Positions 11,801-22,056 of a stretch of DNA of 64,000 bases are shown one piece after another. How positions within the stretch are numbered: the stretch's first letter is position 1; every line of letters starts with the position of its first letter. This DNA comes from Symbiodinium natans. Taxonomy: Eukaryota; Sar; Dinophyceae; Suessiales; Symbiodiniaceae. The notes beneath the pieces were generated by a model. It saw only the letters and a program-made list of their open reading frames with translations. It did no database searches and had not been told where the DNA came from. The stretch spans positions 1,726,738-1,790,737 of the forward strand of contig CAJNDS010000557.1 of assembly GCA_905221605.1 (NCBI GenBank). The letters run 5' to 3'. A program made the position numbers and the translations under genes.

Positions 11801-14800
11801 TTAGGGTTTAGGGGTGAGGGTCTTAGGGATGGAGGGCTTGGGGCTTCGGGGGCTTAGAGTTTAGGGTTTAGGGTTTAGGGGTTAGGGTTCAGGGTTCAGG
11901 GTTCAGGGTTCAGGGTTTAGGGTTTAGGGTTTAGGGCTTAGGGTTTAGGGTTTAGGGTTTCTATTAAGTTTCGTTCCCCTAAGGTTGGAACCCTAGATGT
12001 TCCCCTTGATGTGGTCCAAATATGGCCCTTATGCTACCTTAAGGACCTTTAACAAGGATCCCGAAGACCCAAGGGTACAACCTTAAGGGTTCAAGGTACA
12101 ACCGCTGGAATAAACCCTGTAAACCTCGGAAACCCTATAGACCCTATATGCTTCAAAATACGGGAGCCTCTCATGCCCACGAGGAGATCTTTAGTAAGAC
12201 TTGCTTGGCTGCCCCGACGAAAAACTCACGGACCCTAAATGTTTGGTCAAACGTCACATCATTAGAGGCCTTTAGGGTTTAGGGCTTAGGCTTCGGGCTT
12301 AGGGCTTAGGGCTTAGGGCTTAGGGTTTAGGGTTTAGGGTTTATAGGGTTTAGGGTTTAGGGTTTAGGGAGGCCCAAATACCGAAGCACTGAAAACCCTA
12401 AGCCCCTCGTGCAGGATAGCTTGAAGCTCGACGAACGCCTGGAGTTCAACGAGGGCGGCAACCTGAGATTCGGGTTCTGGGGGTTCTGGAGTCGCTAGTG
12501 GGGCTTTGGGTACTTTGCGGGCGGGCTTCTTTTGGAACTTCGGGGGCATTTCGCTTCGATCTTGCCTCACTTAGTAAGCCAGTTGTTGAGGCACAACCCT
12601 CCTTTTTGGGCCCAATGGATGCATGCGCAGCCGTGGGCGTCCACCGTTGGCCAACTTGTCCATGTCCCAAATGCCCGACTCCGAAAGCATGAGTTTAGAG
12701 AGTTCATCCGAATTCAGATCAATCAAGTCTTATATGATATGGGTATGCACCCCCATATTCCTCCAGCGATGTCCCCTACTCTAGTATACATATTACGTCG
12801 TATACCTCATAAGTAGCGTGTTGCCGTGAGCCCATGTGCTTTTCAGCCGGATGGCGACCCGCGAGTTTTCCGCCTTGTTGTTGGCGCTCCTGCATGCTTC
12901 CAGCATCGAGCTCGGCAGCGCAGACGGGCCCACGACAACAACGACGACGACAACGTCGACGCTGCTGGGGCGAGGAGTGGTCGTAGAGGGGGCCGGGAGA
13001 TCTCTCGTCAATGGCGTCTACTTCGCGAGCACGCCCCACGCGTCCCACACCTGGGTGGATCCTAACCAAGGCTACTATGTGCTCAAGGAGGCTACGTCTG
13101 GCACCCAAACAGGCCTCATCGACGTCTACTACAATCAAGACTTTGGTGGCTGGAGGATAGCTGCAGATGGTCAAGAGAATTATCTTGCAGATTGTCTTTC
13201 CTGTACCTGGTCGTCCTTGGCGGCAGGGGAGGACCCTGCCCCTTCCGTATCCGCCTTCGGCGGCAGCGGCGACGGCAGTACCACCGCATCCACGTCATCC
13301 ACATCCCCGCTCCCGCCCACAGCTTTGCTCAGCATGTGCCTCGTCTCACTTCTCTGCCTGCTCGCCTGACGGGTGGCTCCCGCACCAGCAAAAAGCACGT
13401 GAAACCTGGCGAGTCGTAATGCCGAAGCAAGGCAGGGGCATTTTTGTACTGGGTACTTGGGGCAGCTGAAGTGGATGATCGTACAACGAAACGCATAACT
13501 AAACCCATAGGAAGCACGTGACAGCAAGCTCTTCTTCGCGGACAAGTAAGCCAGAATGTCAGAGCTTACAGGGTTGAGGATTCAGGGGATAGTTGATTTG
13601 GCTTTACTTGCCACAGAACGTGGGCAAGAATCCCCTCTATGCCCCAGATGTCTAGAGCTGCCCGGGTCGATCGTTCCCTTGTGATGCCCTAGACCCTAAG
13701 CCCTAAGTTAGTAAGCCCCAAACCCTAAACCCTAAACCCCAGACGAAAGCTGCTTTTAAGGCCATTACAAAAAATGTACAAAAAGTGGGGCTTGCAGTTG
13801 AGGTGTCTGGCCAAAAGCCAAGTTGAGAATCATGAACCCTAAGCCCTTCACCCTAAACCCTAAACCCTAAACCCTAAACCCTAAACCCCCCAGAACCCTA
13901 AACCCAACCGAAGCTCAGAAAGTGAGCTCCGAAGGTGACATCGGCATCGCTGGGGGCATCCAGGCCGGTGTCCAAAAGCCCCTAAGGTTGCGAGTTTTAG
14001 GGTAGGTTTGGGGTTTAGGGATTGGGGTTTAGGGTGTAGGGTGTAGGGTTTGGGGTTTCGGGTTTTTCGGATCATGGAACCTGGCAGTATTCAAAAAAGA
14101 AGGCTCTACAACCCCGTGCCCCTTATGCGGCTAAACCCCAAACCCTAAACCCTGAACCCGGATCCCTAAAACCTCCCCCCCAATGTTTAGGGTTTGAGGG
14201 GGGTGAGGGTTTAGGGCAGGGTTGAGGGTTTAGGGCGTTTAGGGCCTACCTGGAACCCTCTTTACCTACAGTTTTATGGGCTGTACCTACGAATGAAGGG
14301 GTAGTTACTACTAAACTCTACAGTCTTTATTATGGGTTGTACCTACTAATACATCTAAACGTAGGTAAGTAGAGTCCCAGGTAGGAAACCCGTAAACCCC
14401 TAAACCCCCCTAAACCCCTCAACCCTTAAACCCTCTTTCGGGCCACCCAAAATCGCAACAACGCTGCAGCCCCTTAGTGAGCACGAAGTCCACAAGATCG
14501 TTTCTGTGGGCACTTCGTGATTTAGGATCGTTTCTCCACGGTTTAGGGTTCAGGGTTTAGGGTTTAGGGTTTCGGGTTTAGGGTGTAGGGTCCCCAAACC
14601 CCAAACCCTAAACCCTAAACCCTGGCTGAACCCCCAGGCTGAACATCACAGACTACGGGTTCGAGAGTGCAATTTAGTGACAATGTAGAAGCTCACAAAT
14701 TTCAGACTCCAAGAAAGGGCGGTGCTTCGGGATAAATGTGAATGTCACTCTTCTTCTTTGCAAAGGAAACCTGCTGATAAGTAGTTTTCGATGTGATTTA

Positions 14801-15626
14801 AAGCGCCACTCGGATATGAACACATGAGGAAGCACCCGTTGCTTGAATGCCTTGTATTGCAGGCAGCAGTTAAACATTTACACGACTGGAAGAACACACA
14901 CGCAGAGTGAGATAGAGAGAGAGAGAGCGCGAGAGGAAGCGAGGTTTCAAGCTGTGCCCAGAGCCCCGAAAAGAAATACCCTGAACCCTAAACCCTAAAC
15001 CCTAAACCCTAAACCCTAAACCCTAAATGTCGCAAGAGGTTCTGGAGCCAGCTTCCTTGAACCCAACCAATGCCCGGGTCTCGGGCTCTTGGAGACTTCA
15101 GGTTTATGGTGGCAGGTTTTGGGTTTAGGAACTAGAGATCAGGGCCGGGCTTAATGACTAGAATCTTAGAGTTTGGGGTTTAGGGCAAGAAGGACTTCAG
15201 GGTAAAGCTGGTCTAGTTCAGGCTTAGGGTTCAGGCAAGGAGGATGAGGGATTAGGGTTAGGGTTTGAGGTTTCGGGTTGAGGGGCTTCAGGGCTAGTTT
15301 TCCGCCGGTTCTTGGAAAGATTGCCTCAAACTGGTTGGCCATATTCATCAGGGGCCATTAAAAACACAAACCATGTTCGACAATAGCGTCTAAGAACTTA
15401 GGGGCTCTAACTGCGTGCTTAAAGGGAGGGCGTAGAGCTAAACATTCAAGGGTCGGGCTCAGGGGCTTAGGGTGTGCATAAGCGGTGAGGATGTAAGGTC
15501 TTCGCTGTTAGAGATTGTGTGTTTCGAGGGCGAGTTAGGATGAAGGTTTACGGGTTTGGGCTTGAGGCTTTGGGGTTTCCGCCGGGTAGGGCAGTCTAGG
15601 TCTAGGTTTAGGTTTAGGGCTTTTTA

Positions 15627-15658
<32 letters not shown>

Positions 15659-16302
15659 TTGTGGTTCCGGTGATTTCGAAGCAAGGACCAGCCCGAAAAG
15701 CTCAAGCACTGGTGGGCTGTGAGCTCAGAGGTTGGCTTAATTGTTTAAGCTGCACGAGCCCTGGTGCCTTAACCCTAAACGCTAGACCCTAAACCCTAAG
15801 CCCTAAACCCTAAACCCTAAACGGTAGCACCCACGATGGGCCCGGTACCGGAGCACGTTCTCCTCGCGTTCTTCTCGGGACCAGTACTGCTCCCTTATCA
15901 TTACTCCTGAGGGCCCCAGCCCAGAGGGGGGTCCAGGACCCCTCGCCGCAGCGTGCCCAGGAACGGAAGAAGTTTTAGAAGTGGGCGGTTGGCTTGAGTT
16001 GGGACCTAAACCCGAAAGGAATAGGTTTGGGTGGTTTTGCCGCCTGAGACGGTGTGGGGTGGGAGAAAAGTGTTAGGGTGGCAATCCACGATCGGGCCAT
16101 GGCCGCCCTTGGCCTTGCTCGATGCCTTCAAGGCTCTACTGAAAACCGTCACATGTACAGCTTGTACGCCATACTACAGCACACCCTAAACCCTAAACCC
16201 TAAACCCTAAACCCTAAACCCTAAACCTTAAACCCTAAGCCAAAGGTCGAGCGGATCCGACGCTACGGCGGCTCCACCTGCGGCGCCATGCCCTGGCCAG
16301 AG
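3554..16302 (+). CDS. Large multi-pass ion-channel-like protein, resolved core exons
   Basis: Exons read in frame at 3554-3606, 3712-3767, 4534-about 4606, 6108-6192, 7141-7186, 7744-7814, 8287-8320, 11677-11716, 12415-12454, 13935-13963 and 16246-16302. Hydrophobic segments are SAFLLVCARM followed by LCLFLVSLVVLVLAF, then ALGMYPRQRF, then an S6-like segment (LFIVISLVFLLNLL) leading into AQLNTAYQ and GFARLNRG. The cytosolic tail holds SWQRFLDSLKLDERLEF, GDIGIAGGIQ and RRYGGST...MPWPE. This order matches, from memory, a large dinoflagellate family with an ion-transport domain (polycystin/TRP-like); the homology is not verified. Introns begin GT, GC or GA and end AG, and phases agree at nine of the ten listed junctions. 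Exons between 4606 and 6108, and between 13963 and 16246, are missing from the model. Confidence 0.7.
4331..4436 (-). repeat. Homogeneous CCCCTAAA octamer array
   Basis: About thirteen near-perfect copies of an eight-base variant of the telomere heptamer, with one extra C per unit. Flanking sequence returns to the seven-base form. It lies between the second and third resolved core exons of the channel-like gene. Confidence 0.9.
5157..5330 (+). CDS. Possible coding island, strand uncertain
   Basis: A plus-strand frame is open for more than 55 codons (containing SLVRVSARQYRLPKLLP) and ends in a Gly-rich run from a poly-G tract. The minus strand is also open and protein-like here. The position, inside the channel-like gene between its hydrophobic exons, favours the plus strand, but no splice join was found. 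Confidence 0.25.
7021..7092 (-). repeat. CCCTAAA array
   Basis: About ten perfect C-strand units. They lie in the 948-base intron 6193-7140 of the channel-like gene, just before the S6-like exon. Confidence 0.95.
8108..8190 (+). repeat. GGGTTTAAA / GGGCTTAAA nonamer run
   Basis: A local tandem of nine-base variants drifts from GGGTTTAAA to GGGCTTAAA, then GGGCTTAAC, then GGGTTTAAT. It lies in intron 7815-8286. The stepwise drift suggests local slippage and homogenisation. Confidence 0.85.
8436..8465. repeat. TA dinucleotide microsatellite after a C-run/A-run junction
   Basis: About 13 TA units follow a C10-A10 homopolymer junction at 8409-8430. Confidence 0.9.
8752..8821 (+). repeat. TTTAGGG array grading into TTAAGGG, TTGAGGG and TTCAGGG variants
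   Basis: About nine perfect units are followed by blocks of a single variant each (AAGGGTT, GAGGGTT, then CAGGGTT). The order suggests block-wise spread of variants. Confidence 0.9.
9688..10712 (+). repeat. 53-base minisatellite, 17 copies, with a telomere-type core
   Basis: Each unit contains CCTTCGTCGGCAAATGG, a T7 run, CCACCC, a G6-G9 run, then CCCTAAACCCTGA. The CTTCGTCGGCAA motif occurs 17 times: six copies before and eleven after an inserted 130-base segment (about 9990-10120). Copies differ mainly in the length of the T and G runs. The repeated reading frames within it come from the repeat and are not genes. Confidence 0.95.
9990..10125 (+). repeat. Dispersed repeat R110, copy 1
   Basis: Begins CTCAAAACACCCCAAATGAG and runs through a CGGTTCTGGGTGGCC block to TCTGGATTTTTGAC. 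It interrupts the 53-base minisatellite. Two further copies lie at 10776-10880 and 11130-11248. Confidence 0.85.
10776..10880 (+). repeat. Dispersed repeat R110, copy 2
   Basis: Shares the AAAACACCCCAAATGAG start, the GATCGGCCCCGG block and the TCTGGATTTTTGA end with copy 1, but lacks about 18 bases after GCGATTTTTT. It follows directly after the minisatellite. Confidence 0.85.
11130..11248 (+). repeat. Dispersed repeat R110, copy 3
   Basis: Shares AAAACACCCCAAATGAGGGG, the GAAATCGACGGTTCTGGG block and TCTGGATTTTTGACCAAAAC with copy 1, and is diverged in between. No terminal inverted repeat is obvious. I do not recognise the family. Confidence 0.8.
11517..11637 (-). repeat. CCCTAAA array of about 17 perfect units
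   Basis: A perfect C-strand run near the 3' end of the 3.4-kb intron, 39 bases before the acceptor at 11676. Confidence 0.97.
12364..12820. other. Coding-like segment open on both strands
   Basis: Besides exon 12415-12454, this stretch has an open plus frame to 12816 (containing REFIRIQINQVLYDMGMHPH). It also has an open minus frame at 12364-12570 (containing SQVAALVELQAFVELQAI). Both look protein-like. The plus-strand intron model places most of the stretch in an intron, so either may be chance or a remnant. I cannot decide between them. Confidence 0.3.
12455..13934 (+). other. 1.5-kb intron hosting a nested gene
   Basis: The left exon ends FNEG with a GC donor. The right exon starts after CCGAAG and continues as DIGIAGGIQ in frame. 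The intron contains the complete intronless gene at 12851-13369 on the same strand. Confidence 0.65.
12851..13369 (+). CDS. Small secreted, probably membrane-anchored protein of unknown function
   Basis: The intronless frame encodes 172 aa. Residues 1-25 look like a signal peptide (hydrophobic core SALLLALLHASS). An eight-Thr linker follows. A compact domain at about 43-115 has GAG...VNGVYF, a Gln-Gly-Tyr-Tyr motif and GGWRIAADGQ, resembling a small 'GAG-x-VNGxY ... GW-I' module often seen in protist proteins (from memory). A Ser/Thr/Pro-rich stretch precedes a hydrophobic C-terminus (PPTALLSMCLVSLLCLLA), which suggests a GPI-anchor signal. The start is the ATG at 12851. A pyrimidine-rich stretch ending in CAG lies just 4 bases upstream (12846), a plausible trans-splice acceptor. 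The gene sits in an intron of the channel-like gene. Confidence 0.75.
   Translation: MATREFSALLLALLHASSIELGSADGPTTTTTTTTSTLLGRGVVVEGAGRSLVNGVYFASTPHASHTWVDPNQGYYVLKEATSGTQTGLIDVYYNQDFGGWRIAADGQENYLADCLSCTWSSLAAGEDPAPSVSAFGGSGDGSTTASTSSTSPLPPTALLSMCLVSLLCLLA
14245..14385. mobile_element. MITE/introner-like element, family E
   Basis: Ends form an imperfect 25-base inverted repeat: CCTACCTGGAACCCTCTTTA on the left and the complement of TAGAGTCCCAGGTAGG on the right, with about four mismatches. The inside contains two diverged copies of a TGGGCTGTACCTAC block. It lies between telomere-type patches within the channel-like gene. Confidence 0.75.
14462..14520 (+). CDS. Possible exon of the channel-like gene
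   Basis: Follows GCTGCAG and reads PLSEHEVHKIVSVGTS to a TGA. It could be an exon of the C-terminal tail between the GDIGIAGGIQ and RRYGG exons. The donor is not certain. Confidence 0.35.
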
Positions 16303-16439
16303 GCTGTCTGCGCTCTCTCTTTCTTGTGCAGCTACGCTTCAGGGTTTAGGGTTTAGGGCTAGGGTTTAGGATTTAGGGTTTACGGTTTAGGGTTTGAGGC
16401 TATGGGTTTAGGATTTCGGGTTTAGGGTTTACTGGCTGG

Positions 16440-16530
16440 TTCTTAGTAGGTAATGAGGGAATAAGGTACCCTATATCCCCCTATCTATACCCTTTAAGGG
16501 ATTATATAGGGTACCTCCTTCGCCCATTCT
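16440..16530. mobile_element. Introner-like element, family D (copy 1)
   Basis: Starts TTCTTAGTAGGTAATGAGGG and continues with TACCCTATATCCCCCTA, AAGGGATTATATAGGG and a CGCCCATT right side. The same order is found at 48406-48497. Immediately after it is a CT-rich microsatellite. Confidence 0.75.
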
Positions 16531-16624
16531 CTCGCTCTCGCTCTCGCTCTCTCTCTCTCTCTCTATCTTTCTCTCTCTCTCTCCCTCTCGCTCTTTCTAT
16601 CGCTCTCTCCCTCCCTCCCTCTCG
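16530..16624 (+). repeat. CT/CTCG microsatellite
   Basis: Imperfect CTCTCG and CTCT units of about 95 bases, inside the channel-like gene. It may serve as a polypyrimidine tract, but no exon is obvious directly after it. Confidence 0.85.
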
Positions 16625-16719
16625 GAAAAAGGCAGTCCAGGGTTTCGGGGTTTGGGGTCTATCCCCTACACCCTAGCCTCCCCTAACCCCAAAACGTTTA
16701 GGGCTCAGGGGTTGAAGGT

Positions 16720-19700
16720 GCGTACGCGCCCCGGCACACCGAGCTGCCATTCGTGCAGCCCTGCTCATTCACTCGGAATGCGACTTGTCCCCTAAGCACC
16801 ACCCCTGCTCGCCTTAAGTTAAACCCTACCCTAAACCCTAAGCCCTGAAACTCTGAAGTTTGAATCCTCAACCCGACACCTACTGGCACCTGCGCGACAC
16901 CGATTGGTGTGGAGCTTAAGGTTTAAGCTTCCCTCCCTGTGGTTTGGTTTTTGTATGGTCTAGGGATGAGGGTTTAGGGTCTATAAGGTTTGGGAGCTAG
17001 GGCTTAGTGTTCAGGGTTTATAAGGTTTAGTTTTTTCGTGTTTCGGGGGTTTAGGGTTCATAAGGTTTAGGAGTCAGGGCTTAGGGTTGTAAGACCGCAG
17101 ATGCCAACAAATCCTTCGAGCCTGTCGGCAGGACCACCATCAAGAGGCCGCTCTGCTCTCATACGGCAGGATCTAGGGTTTAGGGTGTAGGGTTTAGGGT
17201 CTAGGGTTTAAGGTTTAGGGTTTAGGGCCACAACTGGGTGAGTGTTTTGGGCTTAGTAGATATTCGGGATATACATATACATATTTCTATATATTGAAAC
17301 ACTACTTCACCATCAAGACATCAGAGGTCCCCTGCTGCACCCACCTACACAGTGAGTCTTATCCTGCAGGCCACCGTAGACCCCGCGAAGTTCCTGGTGC
17401 GTGTTTAAGTTTCGTTGCCATGAAGAGTTGGACAAAGAGGTAAATGCACATACATATATGTATTGGTTTGCACGGTGTCCTTTATTTGAGGAAACTGAAC
17501 GCAAGTATCAACAGCAACCCACAACCCAGGTACAACCTAACCTTCAGAGCACCTGAACCCCCAACCCCGAGATCCTGCACTGCAAGATTTGGGTCGACAC
17601 GCATCCCCTGCGGAAGATAAAGATTGCCACAAGGGTTTAGAGTTTAGGGTTTAGGGTTTGGGGTTTAGGGTTTGGGGTTTGGGGTTTGGGGTTTAGGGTT
17701 TAGGGCAAAGCCCTGGCACGAGGGTCGATCCTGTTGAAGATGGGGCTTCCCGAAACCCCAGAGCCTATGGACCCCAATCCCGAAGCGCCCCTGGGAGATC
17801 CTTGCGCTCCATGAAACCCTAAACCCTAAACCCTAAACCCTAAACCCTAAACCCTAAACCCTAAACCCTACACCCCCCCGGCCCCAAAAGCCTGAAGCGC
17901 TTAAAAACCATAGATCTGAAGCCATGCAGCTGCTAAGAACGATTGCCGCTTGGAGCGGCTGGAGAAGATGATGTCTCGCGCAGCATCTCGGAATAGCTTT
18001 CAGTTGAAGTTTCGGGTTTCGGGTTTAGAAATTTAGGGTTTAGGGTTTAGGGTTTAGGGTTTCGGGTTTAGGGTTTAGGGTTTTCGGTCTTGGGCTTGGG
18101 GTTCGGGGTTTCGGGTTGTGGGTTTTGCGTGGAGGGGGGTTTTCTGGGCGCTGTGGTTTCAAGGCTGGGGCTGTAGGATCTTGGAAAACACGAAATTTTG
18201 ACCCCTACACCCCAAACCCTAAACCCTAAACCCTCAGCCCTCAACCCTGAACCTCCCTAAACCCTAACCCCTTTATTCATGGTAGGGCAGTCTGGGGTTG
18301 AAGAAGTGGATGCAGATGCTGCGCAGCCCATGTTCCCCCAAGCCAGTAAACCGTACACCACCCTAAACCCCAAACCCCAAACCCCAAACCCCAAACCCTA
18401 AACCCTTGCACCCGACTGTGAGGTGAAGCATCTCTCCAGTGACAGGCGCACTGGCGGGGGACCGTAAGTCTCGTAAAAACCCTGAAGCCCTTCAACCCGA
18501 AACCCCCTAAACCCTAAACCCTAAACCCTAAACCCTAAACCCTAAACCCTAAACCCTAAACCCTAAACCCCCTCATCCCCTGAAGCCTTCAACCCTTAAG
18601 TTCCAAACGCTTGAACCCTTCAACCCTGAAACTCCTGAACCCCTGACCCCTCAAACCCTAAACCCTAAACCCTAAGCCCTTCAACTCTTGACGTGATGTG
18701 GCAACGTGTGCAGCTTCGGGAGGAACATAAAAGTTTCAGATTAGGATTTAGAGGTTGAGGGTTTAGGGTTTAGGGGTTTAGGGTTTTCAGATTAGGGTTT
18801 TGGGGTTCAGGGGTGCTATGTCCGAGCATGTGTTGGTGCACATCTGTAGGCCCTGCATAGTCAGCTCTCTAGAATCGGGTCGTATCGAGTCGCGGGTCTG
18901 GTTCATAAACAAATCCTCATGAAACCCTAAACCCTCAACCCTCAACCCTGAATCAACAGAGTAGCGTTTAGGGGGCTGTTGGCTCCTTCGCGCCGTCGAA
19001 CCCGACCTCTCAACTCCGAAAAAGTCGAAGCCCTGAAGTCCGCAAAGCTTGAGGGCTTAGGGCTTATATGGGGTTAGGGCTGTGAGGGTTTGGGTTTAGG
19101 GTTTAGGGTTTCGGGTTTAGGGTTTAGGGTTTAGGGGTGTAGGGGTTCCGGGGGGGGGGGGGTAATCATTATCGGTGTTATCGGGGGTTTGGTTAGAGGA
19201 GCTCATAGGGGTTTCAGCAGTTTCGGGTTCTTCCTTGCCTTCCTTCCTGGGTGGACAGGAAACGCCAGCACAGCCGCCTGACAAGTGGCTACACTTCCTC
19301 GGGAGGCCACCCTGCCTGATGGAAGAGTTACGGGTTGAGGGTTTAGGGTTTAGGGTTTAGGGCTTAGGGTTCAGCGTTTAGGGTTCAGGGTTTGGGGCTT
19401 AAACCCTTGTAGAGAGCCAACTGGGTGCTTTTTTTTTCTCTGGGAGTCGGACCCCTGTGTATAGCACTCAACTACACAAAATCAGGCCTCCTAAAGCACT
19501 GTCGGGAGGACCATTCCTAAACTTTAAACTAACCCTAGACCCTAAACCCTAAACCCTAAAACCTAAACCCTAAACCCTAAACCCTAAACCCTAAACCCTA
19601 AACCCTAAACCCTCAACCCTGATCCCTGAACCCTAAACCCTAAACCCTAAACCACAGCCAACTGCAACTCGCCAGGCTCCTCCCTGTCCTCCGCCTCCGA

Positions 19701-19737
19701 TGACCGCTCTGAAAGCCATGACTCAGAGCACTCCTGA
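16720..19737 (+). CDS. Downstream exon islands, probably the C-terminal tail of the channel-like gene
   Basis: Plus-strand islands with good frames include 17105-17170 (SFEPVGRTTIKRPLC), 17592-17632 (THPLRKIKIAT), 17706-17812 (ARGSILLKMGLPETPEPMDP), about 17939-18005 (RLERLEKMMSRAASRNSFQ), 18280-18355 (GVEEVDADAAQPMF), 18421-18461 (EVKHLSSDRRTGG before GTAAGT), about 18690-18738 (DVMWQRVQLREEHKSF) and 19260-19330 (PPDKWLHFLGRPPCLMEE). The last is 19676-19737, reading SSLSSASDDRSESHDSEHS to a TGA at 19735-19737. The charged, disordered composition fits a cytosolic tail. Joins were not solved, so a second gene within this stretch is possible. Confidence 0.5.
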
Positions 19738-19854
19738 ACAGAGAGTTCTTTTGGCACAAGGACGGGGATTTAAGGTTTAGGGTTTGGGGGCGTTAAACCC
19801 TAAACCTAAACCGTTAAACTCTAACCCTAAATCTAAACCCTAAACCCTACAAAC

Positions 19855-19928
19855 CCTACAAACCCTATAAACCCTATAAACCCCATAAACCCTATAAACC
19901 CTATAAACCCTATAAACCCTAAACCCTT
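19855..19928 (-). repeat. CCCTATAAA variant run
   Basis: A local tandem of nine-base units (CCCTATAAA), derived from the telomere heptamer by insertion of AT. Confidence 0.85.
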
Positions 19929-20087
19929 TAACGCAGCCACTTCAGATTCAGAGGTGTCGATGTAGGGGAGGGGGTGTCCTCTTAAGGTTGCCTTCGAAGT
20001 CTCGGGCCTTGCAGATGGCTGCAGGACGAGGTTGGCCCATCTAAGCCAGACCTGATTCCAGCCGCTTCAGACAGGTCGATTCTGTCA

Positions 20088-20176
20088 AGGGTTTAGGGTT
20101 TAGGGTTTAGGGTTTAGGGTTTAGGGTTTAGGGTTTAGGGTTTAGGGTTTAGGGTTTAGGGTTTAGGGTTTAGGGT
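20088..20176 (+). repeat. TTTAGGG array, about 12 units
   Basis: Perfect G-strand array between a GC-rich island and a coding-like stretch at 20180-20400. Confidence 0.95.
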
Positions 20177-20400
20177 TCTCCGTAGAGGGATTCCGAACAG
20201 CGAAATGCCGCAGGACGCCACGGTGGTGAGCGCTCATCTTCTACCTCTGCTCCGGAGACGACATAGCTTTGGGCCAATGGGTGCTTCCCTACGAATTGCT
20301 CAAGAACACCCCAGAAGATGTAAAACAGTTCTTCCTTTTCAGGGTAATTTCTATAGGGATTAGTTGAATCTTTTTTTTGGTAGGGGGAGGGGGTTCTTAA
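20177..20400. other. Coding-like stretch, strand unresolved
   Basis: The minus strand is open for 84 codons across this segment (containing FWGVLEQFVGKHPLAQSY). The plus strand is also open (containing QDATVVSAHLLPLLRRRHS). The neighbouring islands are on the plus strand. Confidence 0.3.
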
Positions 20401-20422
20401 GCAAAGAGTAGTTCCACGTACC

Positions 20423-20474
20423 ATGGATCACAAGGATCCTTCCCAAGCGTTGGACGTCTACCTGGCTGCAGAGG
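20423..20474 (+). CDS. Probable first exon of an unknown gene
   Basis: An ATG opens MDHKDPSQALDVYLAAEG and the frame runs to a GAGG/GTGGAG donor-like site. No upstream frame continues into it. Confidence 0.4.
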
Positions 20475-20834
20475 GTGGAGTTGCGTTGAACCCCTAAAAC
20501 GCTAACCCCTAAAATCCTTAAGCCCCTGTACCCCTAAACCCTAAGCCCCTGAACCCCCTAAAACCCCTGAACCCCTAAAACCCCTAAACCCCTGAACCCC
20601 TAAAACCCCTAAGCCTAAACCACTAAAACCCGAAAGCCCCTAAAGCCAAAAACCCCTAAAACCCCACAACACCCCTAAAGCCCCTAAACCCCCTAAAAGC
20701 CCTAAAGCCCCTAAAAACCCCTAACAGCCCTAGAACCCCTAAGCCCCTAAACCCTCCGAAGCCCCACACCCTCAGCACTTCCCAGCCTACACTTCGCACG
20801 GACGGGGCGCGGCGCACGCCGCCCGGCCTTATAC

Positions 20835-22043
20835 AGAGCCTCTGCCCGCCGTTTCGTGTTTGCGCACCTCCGGCAGGGCCCAGATGAGGGAAAGAGGTCC
20901 CAAATACGCCTGAATGAGCCCCTAAGCCCTAAACCCTAAAGCCTAAACCCCTAACCCTACACCCTAAACCCTGAACTCATGAGCCTCACTCGACCCTTGC
21001 CTTCCTTTGGTGGGCTGAGGGTTTAGGGTTTAGGGTTTAGGGTTTAGGGTTTAGGGTTTAGGGTTTAGGGTTTAGGGTTTAGGGTTTAGGGTTTAGGGTT
21101 TAGGGTTTAGGGTTTAGGGGCTGGCCCTACAACAACAGGCATGGCGCCAAGCTCAAGAGGCTACATAGGTGGTTAGTAGGATTTAGGGTTTGGGTTTTAG
21201 GGTTTAGGGTTTAGGGTTTAGGGTTTAGGGTTTAGGGTTTAGGGTTTAGGGTTTAGGGTTTAGGGTTTAGGGTTTAGGGTTTAGGGTTAGAAGGTTTAGG
21301 GTTCAGGGCTTAGGGCTTAGGGCTTTGGAGTTCCGGGTTTTGGAGGCTAGGTTTAGGGTCTAGGGCTTCGGGTTTAGGGTTAAGCGCAGTTGGTGGGAAT
21401 CTTGTGCATAGGGTGTCGACTAAACCCGGAACCCTTAACACTAAACCCTAATCTTTGTGGTGCTTTAGTGTAACTTTAGACCTTTACCCTTTTTGGGGTT
21501 TATTGGGTTTCTTAAGAAGGCAGCTAAAAGTTTGATTTTTTACTACCCTCCTAAGTGCAGCCAAGTAATGGTGGGGCGCCAACACGAAGCCATTGCTTGT
21601 ACACGAATTCGTGCCCCCCAAAGGCTGCGGCCGCAAATTGTTTGAAGTTGCCTGCCACGTCGGCGCCGTTTCGCCCGGAACTCCGGGACTCTCGGACGTG
21701 GGGCTTGGTGGTTTAGGGGTTAGGGGTTAGGGTTTAGGGTTTAGGGTATAGGGTTTAGGGTTTAGGGTTTAGGGTTTAGGGTTTGGGTTTGGGGGTTAGG
21801 GGTTAGGGGTTATAGGTTATCGGAAGATCCACAGTTTTGGAAAGTTCCGAGAGCCCGTTGTGTTCGGTGTGAGAGCCCCAAATGCAGTGTACCCAGCCAG
21901 GGCAGCCTGTAACCAAAGCGTTCCTGCAAGTGCTCCCCAGGCTCATCTCAGCTCACTCGCAGCACCCGCCGTGTCACAAGATACTCGTGCGGAGACTTAA
22001 GGGAGACTGGAACGGACCACCAACACCAGGGCATCTGCATTGA
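20835..22043 (+). CDS. Exon islands of an unknown gene
   Basis: Three islands read well on the plus strand: 20835-20921 (RRFVFAHLRQGPDEGKRSQ), 21624-21700 (after CCAAAG; CGRKLFEVACHVGAV) and 21901-22043 (after CAGCCAG; VTKAFLQVLPRLI, then HKILVRRLKGDWNG, to a TGA). They are separated by two long TTTAGGG arrays. No family recognised; they may be consecutive exons. Confidence 0.45.
21018..21119 (+). repeat. TTTAGGG array, about 14 units
   Basis: Perfect G-strand array. Confidence 0.95.
21198..21286 (+). repeat. TTTAGGG array, about 12 units
   Basis: Perfect G-strand array, separated from the previous one by a 78-base non-repeat stretch. Confidence 0.95.
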
Positions 22044-22056
22044 AATAGCAGGAGTC

